Shown: positions 43,853 to 51,995, counted from the stretch's first letter. The stretch is 64,000 nt of DNA from Janibacter indicus (GCF_900176385.1 NZ_FWXN01000006.1:1-64000); one strand, 5' to 3'. Made by a program: numbers and translations. The notes: a model not told the origin generated them from the letters alone.

Positions 43853-45750
43853 GCCGACGCTGGCGGGTGGAGCGGGATGCCCTCGGCATCCCGCTCTGCT
43901 GGGGGGAGACGCTCAACGACCTCGCCTACGCGCAGGGGCGCTCGGCGGCGATCGACCGGGCCTGGCAGATCGAGGTCGAGCGGCGGCGGTCCGAGGCGAC
44001 CTCGGCGACGCTGCTCGGACCGTCCGACTGGGACGACTTCGCCGAGCGGGCCGACCTGGCCGGCATCGCGCGGGCCGCGGTCGCGGGTCTCGACGACGAG
44101 ACGCTTGCCTGGGTGGACGCCTACGTCTCCGGGGTCAACGACGGTCTGGACGAAGGGGGTTCCCGCGCACCGGAGTTCGCCGCCACCGGCACGGAGCCGG
44201 AGCGGTGGGAGCGCTGGTCGCCGGCCGGGGTCTTCCTCGTCCAGCACGTGCTCATGGGCAACTTCGGGCACCTGCTGTGGCGCCGCCACGTCCGCGCGCA
44301 GCTCGGCGAGGTCGCGCTCGACCTGCTGAGCCACGAGGGCGTGCCGCTCGGAGGCAGCAATGCCTGGGCGCTCACCGGGTCGCGCACTGCCACGGGCGCG
44401 CCGATGATCGCCGCCGATCCGCACCGCGTGCTCGAGGCCCCCGGGATCTACCAGCAGGTGCGTCTGGCCACGCCCGACATCGACGTGTCCGGGCTCGCCT
44501 TCGCGGGTGTGCCGGGGGTGCCGCACTTCGGTCACGCCGGCTCGGTCGCGTGGGCGGTGACCCATGCGATGGCGGACTACCAGCAGATCGCCCCTGACGC
44601 GGACCCTGTTGTCCCCCACCCGATCTCGCCCGCGGGCGTCGACGGCGACATCGGGCTGGCCACGATGCGCCGACTGCTCCTGGCGCGGACGGTCGACGAC
44701 GTCGACATGGCCCTCGACGGCTGGGTCGAGCCGGTCAACGCCGTGGTCATCGCCGGCGCCGACGGTCGGGTCCGCGAGCGCGTCGCCGGCCGCCTCGTCA
44801 CCATCGAGAGTTCGCATTCCCCCGGGGGAATGCAGATTCAGGTGGGGACGCCGAGTTCGCATTCCCCCGGGGGAATGCAGATTCAGGTGGGGACGGTGGC
44901 GGCGCCGGCGGCCCGTCGGGACCTGGCGGACGGCGAGGTCGTCGTGCACGCCAACGACCGGCGCGCCTCGGTCGCAATGCTCGGCGAGGAGTTCGCCGCG
45001 CCGCACCGAGCGCACCGGATCACCGAGCTCCTCGGCGGGCGCCCGACCTGGGACGTCGCCGGCCTCGCGGAGATCCAGACCGACACCCGGCTCGGCTCCT
45101 GGCCGACCTTCCAGACTCTCCTCGGCGGGGTCGCGGCCACCGGCCCCGCCGAGGAGCTGCGCCTGTGCCTGCTCGCCTGGGACGGGCACATGGACGCCGG
45201 CAGCCACGCCGCGGCCCTCTTCGCGGCCTGGCGCACCGAGCTCGTCCTCGCCGTCGCGGCCCACCCCCTGCTGGCCCCGATCCACGAACCCCGCGGTCTC
45301 GCAGCGCTATTCGCGCCCTGGGTCGACCCCGTCGCCCGGGTCGGCGCCGGCATCGAGCGGATCGTGCACGTCGGGCCCGACTGGGGGCTGCCGCTCGACG
45401 AGCTCGCCGTACAGGCCCTCGTGCGCGTCGCGCAGGCCCCTGCCGACGACCGGACGTGGGGGGAGCGGCATGTCGCCCCCTTCGTCCGGGCGGCGCACAC
45501 CGGCACGCCACCCAGCGGGCCGCTCGGCGGCGACGGCGACTGCGTGCTGGCCACGGCCGCCGCGCCCGGCCTGAGCGACCTGTGCTGGCGCGGGCCGGCC
45601 GCCCGACTCGTGTGGTCGCTCGACGGACCGAGCTCGTGGGTCGTGCCGCTCGGCGCCGACGGGCCAGCCGACTCACCGCACGCCCACGACCAGCACGACA
45701 CCTGGTGCGCGGGCGACCTGCACACCCTGACCGACAAGGAGACGACATGA
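43849..45750 (+). CDS. Penicillin-acylase-family Ntn hydrolase in the siderophore operon
   Basis: 633 residues. The auto-processing site is LGGSNAWAL with the predicted nucleophile Ser170, followed by DPHRVLEAPGIYQQVRL and HAGSVAWAVTHAMAD, as in penicillin G acylase and PvdQ. The family cleaves amide-linked acyl groups. No clear signal peptide is seen, so a cytoplasmic role is likely. Two identical 15-residue units (SSHSPGGMQIQVGTP, about 321-350) come from 45-bp direct repeats and sit in the beta-chain region. It overlaps its neighbours by 4 bases each way. In pyoverdine biosynthesis PvdQ removes an acyl group; a similar maturation or recycling job here is inference. Confidence 0.85.
   Translation: MSRRWRVERDALGIPLCWGETLNDLAYAQGRSAAIDRAWQIEVERRRSEATSATLLGPSDWDDFAERADLAGIARAAVAGLDDETLAWVDAYVSGVNDGLDEGGSRAPEFAATGTEPERWERWSPAGVFLVQHVLMGNFGHLLWRRHVRAQLGEVALDLLSHEGVPLGGSNAWALTGSRTATGAPMIAADPHRVLEAPGIYQQVRLATPDIDVSGLAFAGVPGVPHFGHAGSVAWAVTHAMADYQQIAPDADPVVPHPISPAGVDGDIGLATMRRLLLARTVDDVDMALDGWVEPVNAVVIAGADGRVRERVAGRLVTIESSHSPGGMQIQVGTPSSHSPGGMQIQVGTVAAPAARRDLADGEVVVHANDRRASVAMLGEEFAAPHRAHRITELLGGRPTWDVAGLAEIQTDTRLGSWPTFQTLLGGVAATGPAEELRLCLLAWDGHMDAGSHAAALFAAWRTELVLAVAAHPLLAPIHEPRGLAALFAPWVDPVARVGAGIERIVHVGPDWGLPLDELAVQALVRVAQAPADDRTWGERHVAPFVRAAHTGTPPSGPLGGDGDCVLATAAAPGLSDLCWRGPAARLVWSLDGPSSWVVPLGADGPADSPHAHDQHDTWCAGDLHTLTDKETT
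44809..44895. repeat. Two tandem 45-bp repeats with a perfect 20-bp palindrome, in frame
   Basis: GCATTCCCCCGGGGGAATGC at 44814-44833 and at 44859-44878, each within AGTTC...AGATTCAGGTGGGGACG. The two copies are identical over ~42 bases with period 45, a multiple of 3, so the acylase reading frame is kept. The palindrome is the same family as at 7199. Confidence 0.95.
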
Positions 45751-46259
45751 CTGACCTGACCTTCCGCCCCCTTCGCCCGGAGGAGGACGCGCCCCTGGTC
45801 CACGCGTGGGTGACGCAGCCACGGGGACGCTTCTGGGGCATGGGCGACAAGAGCGTCGAGGAGGTGCGCGACATCTACGCCTTCGTCGACTCCCTCGAGG
45901 CGCACTGGGCGTGGATCGGCGAGAGCGAAGGGCGGCCGGTGGCGCTGGTGCAGACCTACGAGCCCGAGCACGACCCGGTCGCCGAGGCCTACGACGTGCA
46001 GCCGGGGGACGTGGGTGCGCACGTCTTCGTCGCGCCGGGCGAGGACGCGGCCGCGGTGGGGGTGGGCATCTACGAGTGGATCTTCAGCGACCCCGCGGTG
46101 CGCCGTCTCGTCGGTGAGCCGGACGCCTCCAACCGCGCGGTCCTCCTCCGCGCGCAGCAGATCGGCTTCGAGCTCGGCGAGCGGGTGCGCGTCGGCGACA
46201 AGGACGCTCGCATGGTCTACCTGACCCGTGAGCGCTTCGAGTCGCACGTAGGGGTCTGA
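45747..46259 (+). CDS. Second siderophore-type GNAT acetyltransferase
   Basis: 170 residues, similar in layout to the N-terminal domain of the fused synthetase: VHAWVTQPRGRFWGM, LEAHWAWIGESEG, YDVQPGDVGAHVFVAP and EPDASNRAVLLRAQQIGF. It belongs to the AlcB/RhbD-like Acetyltransf_8 group that acylates N-hydroxylated amines. Two such enzymes in one operon may supply different acyl groups, for example acetyl and succinyl. The ATG at 45747 overlaps the acylase stop. It closes the operon. Confidence 0.88.
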   Translation: MTDLTFRPLRPEEDAPLVHAWVTQPRGRFWGMGDKSVEEVRDIYAFVDSLEAHWAWIGESEGRPVALVQTYEPEHDPVAEAYDVQPGDVGAHVFVAPGEDAAAVGVGIYEWIFSDPAVRRLVGEPDASNRAVLLRAQQIGFELGERVRVGDKDARMVYLTRERFESHVGV

Positions 46260-46310
46260 TCCGACCTTCCGGTCATGGACAGCGCCCCCGGCCCCCGGCA
46301 GACTCGCCGC

Positions 46311-46487
46311 ATGGGTACACGCACACCCGCGATCATCGCGGTCATCATCACCATGGCCTTCGGCCTCGGCTTCGCCTTCTTCGACGAGGTGCCGCGCTGG
46401 TACCCGGTCGGCGGCGGCGTGCTCGTCGCGGCCGCTTGGGTAGCCGTGGGCATGATCAACAACCGCAGCCCGAGGAGGGACCCATGA
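46311..46487 (+). CDS. Small two-helix membrane protein
   Basis: 58 residues starting MGTRTPAIIAVIITMAFGLG, with a second helix (VGGGVLVAAAWVAVGMI). An upstream in-frame ATG at 46275 is possible but adds a low-complexity leader. It overlaps the next gene by 4 bases. Function unknown. Confidence 0.6.
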   Translation: MGTRTPAIIAVIITMAFGLGFAFFDEVPRWYPVGGGVLVAAAWVAVGMINNRSPRRDP

Positions 46488-46993
46488 GCCAGCCGAGCTA
46501 CTTCGCCCCGCCGCACACCGACGTCACCTATCTGTCGAGCCCGCGTGTGCCGACCGTCGTGCGTCTGGCCAAGGACGTCGCCCCCGACGGGATGCCGGCG
46601 ATCTTCGACGAGACCTTCACCGCCCTCGTGCCGGCCCTCGCCGAGCGCGGCATCGAGATCGCCGGCCCGGCCTTCTCGCTGCACCACCGCATGCCGGGGG
46701 CGACGATGACCTTCGAGGTCGGCATGCCCGTGGCCGCGCCGCTCGACGGGGAGCTCGAGGCGGGCGGCATCACCTTCGTCCCGTCACAGCTGCCGGCGGC
46801 CGAGGTCGCGACGATCTCGCACCTCGGCGGCTACGACGGGCTCGGCGGGGCATGGGGTGACCTCATGCAGCGAGTCGCCTCCGACGGGCGTCAGCCGGGG
46901 CTGCCCTTCTGGGAGGTCTACGTCACCGAGCCCTCGCCCGACATGGACCCGAGCACGCTGCGCACCGACTTGGTGGTTCCCTACGGCGCCTGA
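46484..46993 (+). CDS. GyrI-like small-molecule-binding protein
   Basis: 169 residues with the SHS2/GyrI-like effector-binding fold seen in AraC effector domains: YLSSPRVPTVVRL, AFSLHHRMPGATMTFEVGMPV and LPAAEVATISHLGGYDGLG, ending FWEVYVTEPSPDMDPSTLRTDL, split here. Such stand-alone domains bind hydrophobic small molecules or act as hydrolases. AGGAGGGAC precedes the ATG at 46484. The stop is just before a repeat cluster. Confidence 0.82.
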   Translation: MSQPSYFAPPHTDVTYLSSPRVPTVVRLAKDVAPDGMPAIFDETFTALVPALAERGIEIAGPAFSLHHRMPGATMTFEVGMPVAAPLDGELEAGGITFVPSQLPAAEVATISHLGGYDGLGGAWGDLMQRVASDGRQPGLPFWEVYVTEPSPDMDPSTLRTDLVVPYGA

Positions 46994-47023
46994 GCCTGGG
47001 CTGCGAGGCTTCGAGGCTCCTGC

Positions 47024-47097
47024 GTCGCACCTCAGCCAGCGGGGAGGCCGTCGCACCTCAGCCAGCGGGGAGGCCGTCGCACCTCAGCCAGCGGGGG
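47024..47097. repeat. Three 26-bp tandem units of the GTCGCACCTCA repeat
   Basis: GTCGCACCTCAGCCAGCGGG plus AGGCC, at 47024-47049, 47050-47075 and 47076-47097 (partial). A TCGAGGCTC element lies just upstream at 47011. The stop codon of the leftward NmrA-like gene (TCA at 47084-47086) lies in the last unit. Confidence 0.9.
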
Positions 47098-47935
47098 CGA
47101 GCACCTCGCGCAGCGGCGTCGCCGGGTGCCCCGTGAGCGCCTCGACGTCGCCGGTGACCGCGGCGTGCTCGCCGGCGGCGACCGCCGTGTAGGTCGAGAT
47201 CCAGCCGGCGACCTCCCAGTCGGGTGCGCCGTAGCCGGCACGTGAGGCCCGAGCCTCATCGAGCGTCTCGTCGACATAGCGCACGTCGCGCCCGCTCGAC
47301 TCGCCGACGATCGCCGCGATCTCGTTGAAGGACAAGGCTGCCGGTCCGGTCAGCGTGTAGGTGCGCCCTGCATGTGCTGCCGGGTCGAGGAGCACTGCGG
47401 CAGCCGCATCGGCGATGTCGTCCTGGGCGACGACGGCCACCCGGCCGTCCCCTCCCGGGCCGCGGATCACCCCGTCGTCACCGACGAGCCCCGGCATGAA
47501 GTCGGCGTAGAAGCTGTCCCGCAGGAAGGTCCACGCCATCCCCGACGCCCGGATCGCCTCCTCGGTGACCGCGTGGTCGCGGGCGAAGGTGAAGGTCGAC
47601 TCCCGGCTCGCCCTCTGGAAGGACAGGTAGACCAGGTGCCGCACCCCGGCGGCCGCGGCCGCCTCGACGAAGGTCACGTGCTGCTGGGCCCGGTCGGCCG
47701 CCTCCGAGGCCGAGACCATGAAGGCCGTCTCGACACCCGCGAGGGCCGCGCGGACCGCATCACCATCGGCGAAGGGGGCCACGACCGACGTCGCCCCAGG
47801 CAGGTCCGGTGCCCGGTCGGGGTCGCGGACGAGGAGGCGAAGGGGGACCCCCTTCGTCGCGAGGCGTGCGGCCACGCGGCCGCCGATACGGCCGGTGGCG
47901 CCCGTGAGGGCGGTTTCGAGGCTCCTTCGTCGCAC
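47084..47935 (-). CDS. NmrA-like NAD(P)-binding family protein
   Basis: 283 residues. Rossmann fold with TGATGRIGGRVAARL at the N-terminus, then FMVSASEAADRAQQH, HLVYLSFQRAS and FLRDSFYADFMPGLVG; family resembles NmrA/quinone reductase 2-type atypical SDRs. The substrate is unknown. The N-terminus MRRRSLETALTGATG is unusual: its first codons, including the GTG start, lie in a TCGAGGCTC...GTCGCACC repeat (47915-47939). The stop codon also lies in a repeat copy. No better start exists downstream before the glycine motif. Confidence 0.82.
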   Translation of the reverse strand: MRRRSLETALTGATGRIGGRVAARLATKGVPLRLLVRDPDRAPDLPGATSVVAPFADGDAVRAALAGVETAFMVSASEAADRAQQHVTFVEAAAAAGVRHLVYLSFQRASRESTFTFARDHAVTEEAIRASGMAWTFLRDSFYADFMPGLVGDDGVIRGPGGDGRVAVVAQDDIADAAAAVLLDPAAHAGRTYTLTGPAALSFNEIAAIVGESSGRDVRYVDETLDEARASRAGYGAPDWEVAGWISTYTAVAAGEHAAVTGDVEALTGHPATPLREVLAPAG

Positions 47936-47939
47936 CTCA
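47915..47939. repeat. TTCGAGGCTC...CGCACCTCA repeat at the start of the NmrA-like gene
   Basis: TTCGAGGCTCCTTCGTCGCA CCTCA, the same sequence as at 41342 and in the same orientation as the units at 47024-47097. It supplies the GTG start codon (complement of CAC at 47933-47935). Confidence 0.85.
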
Positions 47940-47947
47940 ACCCCCGG

Positions 47948-48262
47948 CTAGCGGCGGTCGGACAGGGCGTAGGACGCGGCGGCCGAGGCGGCAGCGACGC
48001 CGAGGACGGCCGGCCAGGCACCGACCTTCTTGGCCAGCGGGTGGGAGGCGCCGAAACCGCCGAGGTAGATCGCCGAGAGAGCGGCGGTCGTCGCCGGGTC
48101 GGTCTTCGCCAGCCAGCTGCGGCCGGCGAAGAGGCCCGCGGCGCCGATGACGACCCCGCCGAGCGGCCGGATGCCGCTCTCGCGGGCGGTGAGGTAGCCG
48201 CCGATCAGCCCGAGGGCGGCGACAGGGGCGGTCTGGACGCTCTCTGCGCTACGAAGTGCCAT
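47948..48262 (-). CDS. Small conserved membrane protein, unknown function
   Basis: 104 residues, alanine/glycine-rich, with four short hydrophobic segments (VAALGLIGGYLTA, GGVVIGAAGLFAG, ATTAALSAIYLGGFG, AVLGVAAASAAASYAL). No named family recognised. It starts with ATG at 48262, is divergent from the thiolase gene, and its stop is 12 bases from the NmrA-like start. Confidence 0.6.
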   Translation of the reverse strand: MALRSAESVQTAPVAALGLIGGYLTARESGIRPLGGVVIGAAGLFAGRSWLAKTDPATTAALSAIYLGGFGASHPLAKKVGAWPAVLGVAAASAAASYALSDRR

Positions 48263-48396
48263 GCGGACAGGCTACGACCGCCCTTCGAGACGGTCGCGGG
48301 GCGACCGCCCACGCGGAACGTGGGACCCACTCATGGACTACGAGGAGGTGGTGGGATGCTGACCCCCGAACGCACCCACCGACCACGGAGCAGCTG

Positions 48397-49575
48397 ATGA
48401 GCACCGAGAAGATCGTCGTCGTTGACGGCGCCCGTACCCCGACCGGAAGCTTCGGCGGGATGTTCAAGGACACCCCGGGCTTCGAGCTCGGCGCCGAGGC
48501 CAGCCGGGTGGCGCTGCAGCGTGCCGGCGTCGCCGGTGAGGACATCTCCGAGGTCGTCATGGGCTGCATCGGCCAGGTCGGCCCCGACGCCTACAACGCG
48601 CGTCGCGTCGCCGTGACCGCCGGCCTGCCGACCAATGTCCCGGCCTACACGGTCAACCGCCTGTGCGGCTCGGGCCTGCAGGCGATCTGGTCCGCCGCGA
48701 TGGAGATGCGGTGGAACGACCTCGACTTCACCCTCGCCGGCGGCGACGAGTCGATGACCCGGATGCCCTTCTACGACTTCGGTGCCCGCAGCGGCTACAA
48801 GCTCGGCAACCGCCAGCTGCAGGACGGCACCGTCCTCATGCTCACCGACCCCTTCCACGACATCCACATGGGCGTCACGGCGGAGAACGTCGCGAAGAAG
48901 TACGGCGTCTCCCGCGAGGAGCAGGACGCGTTCGCCCTCGAGTCGCAGCGCCGCGCCGCCACCCCCGAGGCGCAGGCGGCCTTCGCCGAGGAGATCACCC
49001 CCTTCGAGGTCGGTGGCCGCAAGCCCTTCACCGCCGACAAGGACGAGCACCCCAAGCCCGACACCACGCTCGAGACCCTGGCCAAGCTGCGCCCGGCCTT
49101 CGCCAAGGACGGCACGGTCACCGCCGGCAACGCCTCCGGCATCAACGACGGCGCCGCCTCGGTCGTCCTCGGCCGCGAGTCCGCCGTCGCCGAGCGCGGC
49201 CTCACCGGTCTCGTCAGCCTCGAGGCCGTCGCCACCGCCGCGATGGAGCCGGAGCTCATGGGTTATGCGCCGACGCACGCGCTGCGCGCCCTCTTCGACA
49301 AGACCGGCACGACGCCCTCCGACATCGGGTCGATCGAGCTCAACGAGGCCTTCGCCTCGCAGGCCGTGGCGGTCATCCGCGACACCGAGCTCGACCCCGC
49401 TCGGGTCAACCCCTATGGCGGCGCGATCGCCCTGGGTCACCCGGTCGGTGCGACCGGCGCGATCCTCACCCTGCGCCTGGCCAAGGACATGGTCCGCCGC
49501 GACCTCGAGCTCGGCATCGTGACGATGTGCATCGGTGGCGGTCAGGCCCTCGCCGCGATGTTCCGGCGGATCTGA
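48397..49575 (+). CDS. Acetyl-CoA C-acetyltransferase (thiolase)
   Basis: A 392-residue thiolase. Active-site Cys90 lies in VNRLCGSGLQA, the NEAFASQAVAV segment gives the histidine motif, GHPVGATGA and the C-terminal CIGGGQALAAM supply the second cysteine. It interconverts two acetyl-CoA and acetoacetyl-CoA, or cleaves 3-ketoacyl-CoA. The ATG at 48397 is preferred over the frame open to 48256. It overlaps the enoyl-CoA hydratase gene by one base, suggesting a small fatty-acid or branched-chain degradation operon. Confidence 0.94.
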   Translation: MSTEKIVVVDGARTPTGSFGGMFKDTPGFELGAEASRVALQRAGVAGEDISEVVMGCIGQVGPDAYNARRVAVTAGLPTNVPAYTVNRLCGSGLQAIWSAAMEMRWNDLDFTLAGGDESMTRMPFYDFGARSGYKLGNRQLQDGTVLMLTDPFHDIHMGVTAENVAKKYGVSREEQDAFALESQRRAATPEAQAAFAEEITPFEVGGRKPFTADKDEHPKPDTTLETLAKLRPAFAKDGTVTAGNASGINDGAASVVLGRESAVAERGLTGLVSLEAVATAAMEPELMGYAPTHALRALFDKTGTTPSDIGSIELNEAFASQAVAVIRDTELDPARVNPYGGAIALGHPVGATGAILTLRLAKDMVRRDLELGIVTMCIGGGQALAAMFRRI

Positions 49576-50324
49576 TGGCGGCCGTCGAGTACACCGTCGG
49601 CGACGGGGTCGCCCACATCGAGCTCAACCGACCGGAGTCGGCCAATGCCCTCGACCTGGCGCTCGGCGTCGGCCTGCGCGAGGCCGCCGAGCGGGCTGCC
49701 GAGGACGAAGGGGTGCGCGCCGTCGTCCTCAGCGGTGCCGGCAAGCGCTTCTGCGGGGGCGGCGACATCGCCTCCTTCGCCGACTCGCAGGACACCGCCG
49801 CGGACCTCTACGAGCTCGCCGTCGCCGGGGACGCGGCCGTGGCCGCGCTCGAGGCGCTCGCCAAGCCGGTGGCCGTCGCCGTCCACGGAGCCGTCGCCGG
49901 CGCCGGGCTGGGCATCATGCTCGCCGGAGACGTCGTCATCGCGGACGAGGGCACGAAGTTCGTCGTCGCCTACCCGAAGATCGGGCTCAACCCCGACTGC
50001 GGCACCTCGACCTTGCTGCCGCTGGCGATGGGTCGCCAGCGGGCGCTCGCCTTCGCGCTGCGTGACCAGCCGCTGTCGGCCGACGAGGCCCGTGAGCAGG
50101 GCCTGGTCTCCGAGATCGCGGCCGACCCGCTCGCCCGGGCCCACGAGCTCGCGGCCGTCTGGGCCGCCGGACCGGCCGGTGCCTACGGCCAGACCCGACG
50201 ACTTCTGCGGGCCGGTTCCCTTCGCCCTCGTGAGGACAGCGGTCGGGACGAGGCGGAGACGATCCGCGCGCGAGCCTCGCTGCCCGAGACGCAGGCGCTC
50301 TTCGACGCCTTCCTCGGTCGCTGA
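49575..50324 (+). CDS. Enoyl-CoA hydratase/isomerase (crotonase) family protein
   Basis: 249 residues of crotonase fold: HIELNRPESANAL, FCGGGDIASF (first oxyanion-hole strand) and VAVHGAVAGAGLGIMLAGDVV (second, G-A-G-L-G). The usual catalytic Glu positions are not both clear, so it could be an isomerase or hydratase. The ATG at 49575 overlaps the thiolase stop. A strong hairpin terminator follows. Confidence 0.9.
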   Translation: MAAVEYTVGDGVAHIELNRPESANALDLALGVGLREAAERAAEDEGVRAVVLSGAGKRFCGGGDIASFADSQDTAADLYELAVAGDAAVAALEALAKPVAVAVHGAVAGAGLGIMLAGDVVIADEGTKFVVAYPKIGLNPDCGTSTLLPLAMGRQRALAFALRDQPLSADEAREQGLVSEIAADPLARAHELAAVWAAGPAGAYGQTRRLLRAGSLRPREDSGRDEAETIRARASLPETQALFDAFLGR

Positions 50325-50353
50325 GGGCCGAAGGGGGCATCACGCCCCTGAGT

Positions 50354-50393
50354 CGAAGAAGAAGCGCCCGGATCTCCGGGCGCTTCTTCTTCG
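50354..50393. terminator. Bidirectional terminator hairpin
   Basis: 19-bp perfect arms CGAAGAAGAAGCGCCCGGA (50354-50372) and its complement (50375-50393) with a TC centre. On the plus strand the stem ends CTTCTTCTTCG. It separates the convergent crotonase and DUF4395 genes. Confidence 0.8.
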
Positions 50394-50409
50394 AATGGGG
50401 GGCGGCGAC

Positions 50410-50916
50410 TCAGGCCGTCGTCACCGGCTCCTCGACAGCCGGGCGGCGACGGGTGATGTCGGCGCAGGCCTCGCAGGTGTCCTCGGAGATGACGCCCAGG
50501 CGCATGAGGTGACCGAAGGCCCAGCAGCCGGCGCAGATGCCGAGCGCCGCCTCGAGGGTCGCGAAGACGACGAGCACGCCGAGCAGGATCCCCGCGGCGG
50601 TGTGCAGGCCGAGGCCGAGGGCGAGGACCGCTGCGGTCGTCGAGAAGGCCAGGCCGATGCCCTGGGCGAAGCGCTTGGGCGGGCCCGGGGTGAGCACCGG
50701 CTCGCCGAGGCGAGGCGCCACGACCCGCATCGCCAGCCAGCCGAGCGGGCTGAGCCGGGGTCCGGCGAGGACCCGACCGAGGAACCCCAGGGCGAGCGGC
50801 ACGAGCAGCCACCACCAGCCGGTCACGAGCGTCAGCACGCTGATCGCGACGACACCGGTGGCGACCGTGCGCGCCGCCTTGTCGTTGACCGGGTTGGGGA
50901 AGGTGAAGAAGGCCAT
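50410..50916 (-). CDS. DUF4395 membrane protein
   Basis: About 168 residues with four transmembrane segments. It opens with FTFPNPVNDKAARTVATGVV, split after the conserved N-P-V-N-D, and has LGICAGCWAFG, the cysteine pair of the DUF4395 family (often near sulfurtransferase or thioredoxin genes). A second cysteine group, SEDTCEACADI, is near the C-terminus. Function unknown. The start could be ATG at 50916 or 50928. Confidence 0.85.
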   Translation of the reverse strand: MAFFTFPNPVNDKAARTVATGVVAISVLTLVTGWWWLLVPLALGFLGRVLAGPRLSPLGWLAMRVVAPRLGEPVLTPGPPKRFAQGIGLAFSTTAAVLALGLGLHTAAGILLGVLVVFATLEAALGICAGCWAFGHLMRLGVISEDTCEACADITRRRPAVEEPVTTA

Positions 50917-50990
50917 GCGTCCAATCATAAGCCTGCGTTTGGGTATTCATAACGTCATGTGATGTGTGCGTGCTGGCAGGATGAACCGTC

Positions 50991-51383
50991 ATGGACTCCG
51001 TGACTCGCTTGCTGACCGTCGTCGACCTCGACGGTGGCACCAACGGCCCCCGGTCGATGTCCGTGTCCGCGCTCCACCTGGCCGTCCTCGACGACGGCAC
51101 CCGGCGGGTCCTGCTCACCGACCGTGGCTGGACCACCCAGGGCCCCGACGACCTCTGGCAGCACACGACCGTCGAGGAGATCGCCGAGACGGCTGTGACC
51201 GTGGTCGGCCCGGACGAGCCCGACGAAGACCTCACGGCTGACGACATGGCACAGGCCCACTGGGAGTCCCTGGCGGAGCACCTGCGGACGCAGGGAGTGG
51301 CTGCTCGCGCCACCGAGCTCAGCCGGCTCCAGCACGACGTCGAGCTGAGCCAGCGCCTGAGAGCGCGACTCGGGCGGCCGTAG
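50991..51383 (+). CDS. Hypothetical protein
   Basis: 130 residues, acidic, without transmembrane helices or recognised motifs. The first 70 residues look beta-rich (LLTVVDLDGGTNGPRSMSV), the last 50 helical. It is 10 bases before the YbaK-like gene in the same direction. GC-rich codon use supports a real gene. Confidence 0.6.
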   Translation: MDSVTRLLTVVDLDGGTNGPRSMSVSALHLAVLDDGTRRVLLTDRGWTTQGPDDLWQHTTVEEIAETAVTVVGPDEPDEDLTADDMAQAHWESLAEHLRTQGVAARATELSRLQHDVELSQRLRARLGRP

Positions 51384-51393
51384 GCTGCTGACC

Positions 51394-51861
51394 ATGGACG
51401 GTGGCACCCGAGCGGCACAGGCCCTGGTCGACAGCGGCATCGAGCACACGATCACCCGGCACGGCAGGGTCCGCTCCCTCGAGGAGGCGGCCGCGGCCCG
51501 CGGGGTCGAGCCGCGCGACATCATCAAGACCCTCGTCGTGCGAAGGGGGGAGGGCGACCACCTCTTCGTCCTCGTCCCGGGCGACCGGCAGATCTCCTGG
51601 CCCAAGCTGCGGGCGCTGCTGTCGGTCAACCGAATCTCCTTGCCGGACAAGGAGATCGCCCGCGAGGTGACCGGCTACGAGCGGGGGACGATCACCCCCT
51701 TCGGCTCGCTGCGGGCCCTGCCCGTCGTCGCCGACGAGACCGTCGCCGGCCGCACCGTCTCGATCGGCGCCGGCGCCCACAGCGTCGCCGCCACCCTCGA
51801 CGCCGACGCCATGCTCGCCCACCTCGACGCCACCGTCGCCGACGTCACCGACCCCGCCTGA
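51394..51861 (+). CDS. YbaK/EbsC-family aminoacyl-tRNA deacylase
   Basis: 155 residues of the YbaK/ProX editing-domain fold: ARGVEPRDIIKTLVVR (conserved lysine), LVPGDRQISWPKLR, ITPFGSLRALPVVAD and the final SIGAGAHSVAATLD. Members hydrolyse misacylated tRNA (for example Cys-tRNA-Pro). Start ATG at 51394. A long hairpin follows the stop. Confidence 0.9.
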   Translation: MDGGTRAAQALVDSGIEHTITRHGRVRSLEEAAAARGVEPRDIIKTLVVRRGEGDHLFVLVPGDRQISWPKLRALLSVNRISLPDKEIAREVTGYERGTITPFGSLRALPVVADETVAGRTVSIGAGAHSVAATLDADAMLAHLDATVADVTDPA

Positions 51862-51876
51862 CGCGCGCCCCCCTCG

Positions 51877-51924
51877 CAGTGAAATACACAGCGCGTGAGC
51901 GATCACGCGCCGTGTATTTCACTG
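51877..51924. terminator. Long inverted repeat after the deacylase gene
   Basis: CAGTGAAATACACAGCGCGTGA, given here as 22 bases at 51877-51898 in positions only beyond base 20, pairs with 51903-51924 with one mismatch and a 4-base loop. Its A/T-rich outer part (GTGAAATACAC) stands out from the genome average. It is between convergent genes and may terminate both. Confidence 0.7.
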
Positions 51925-51995
51925 AGGACCGGCCTGACGTGACGGCCTCGCGGAGCGGACGCAAGCGAGGAGTCGCTGCCGAGGGGGACCGACAC

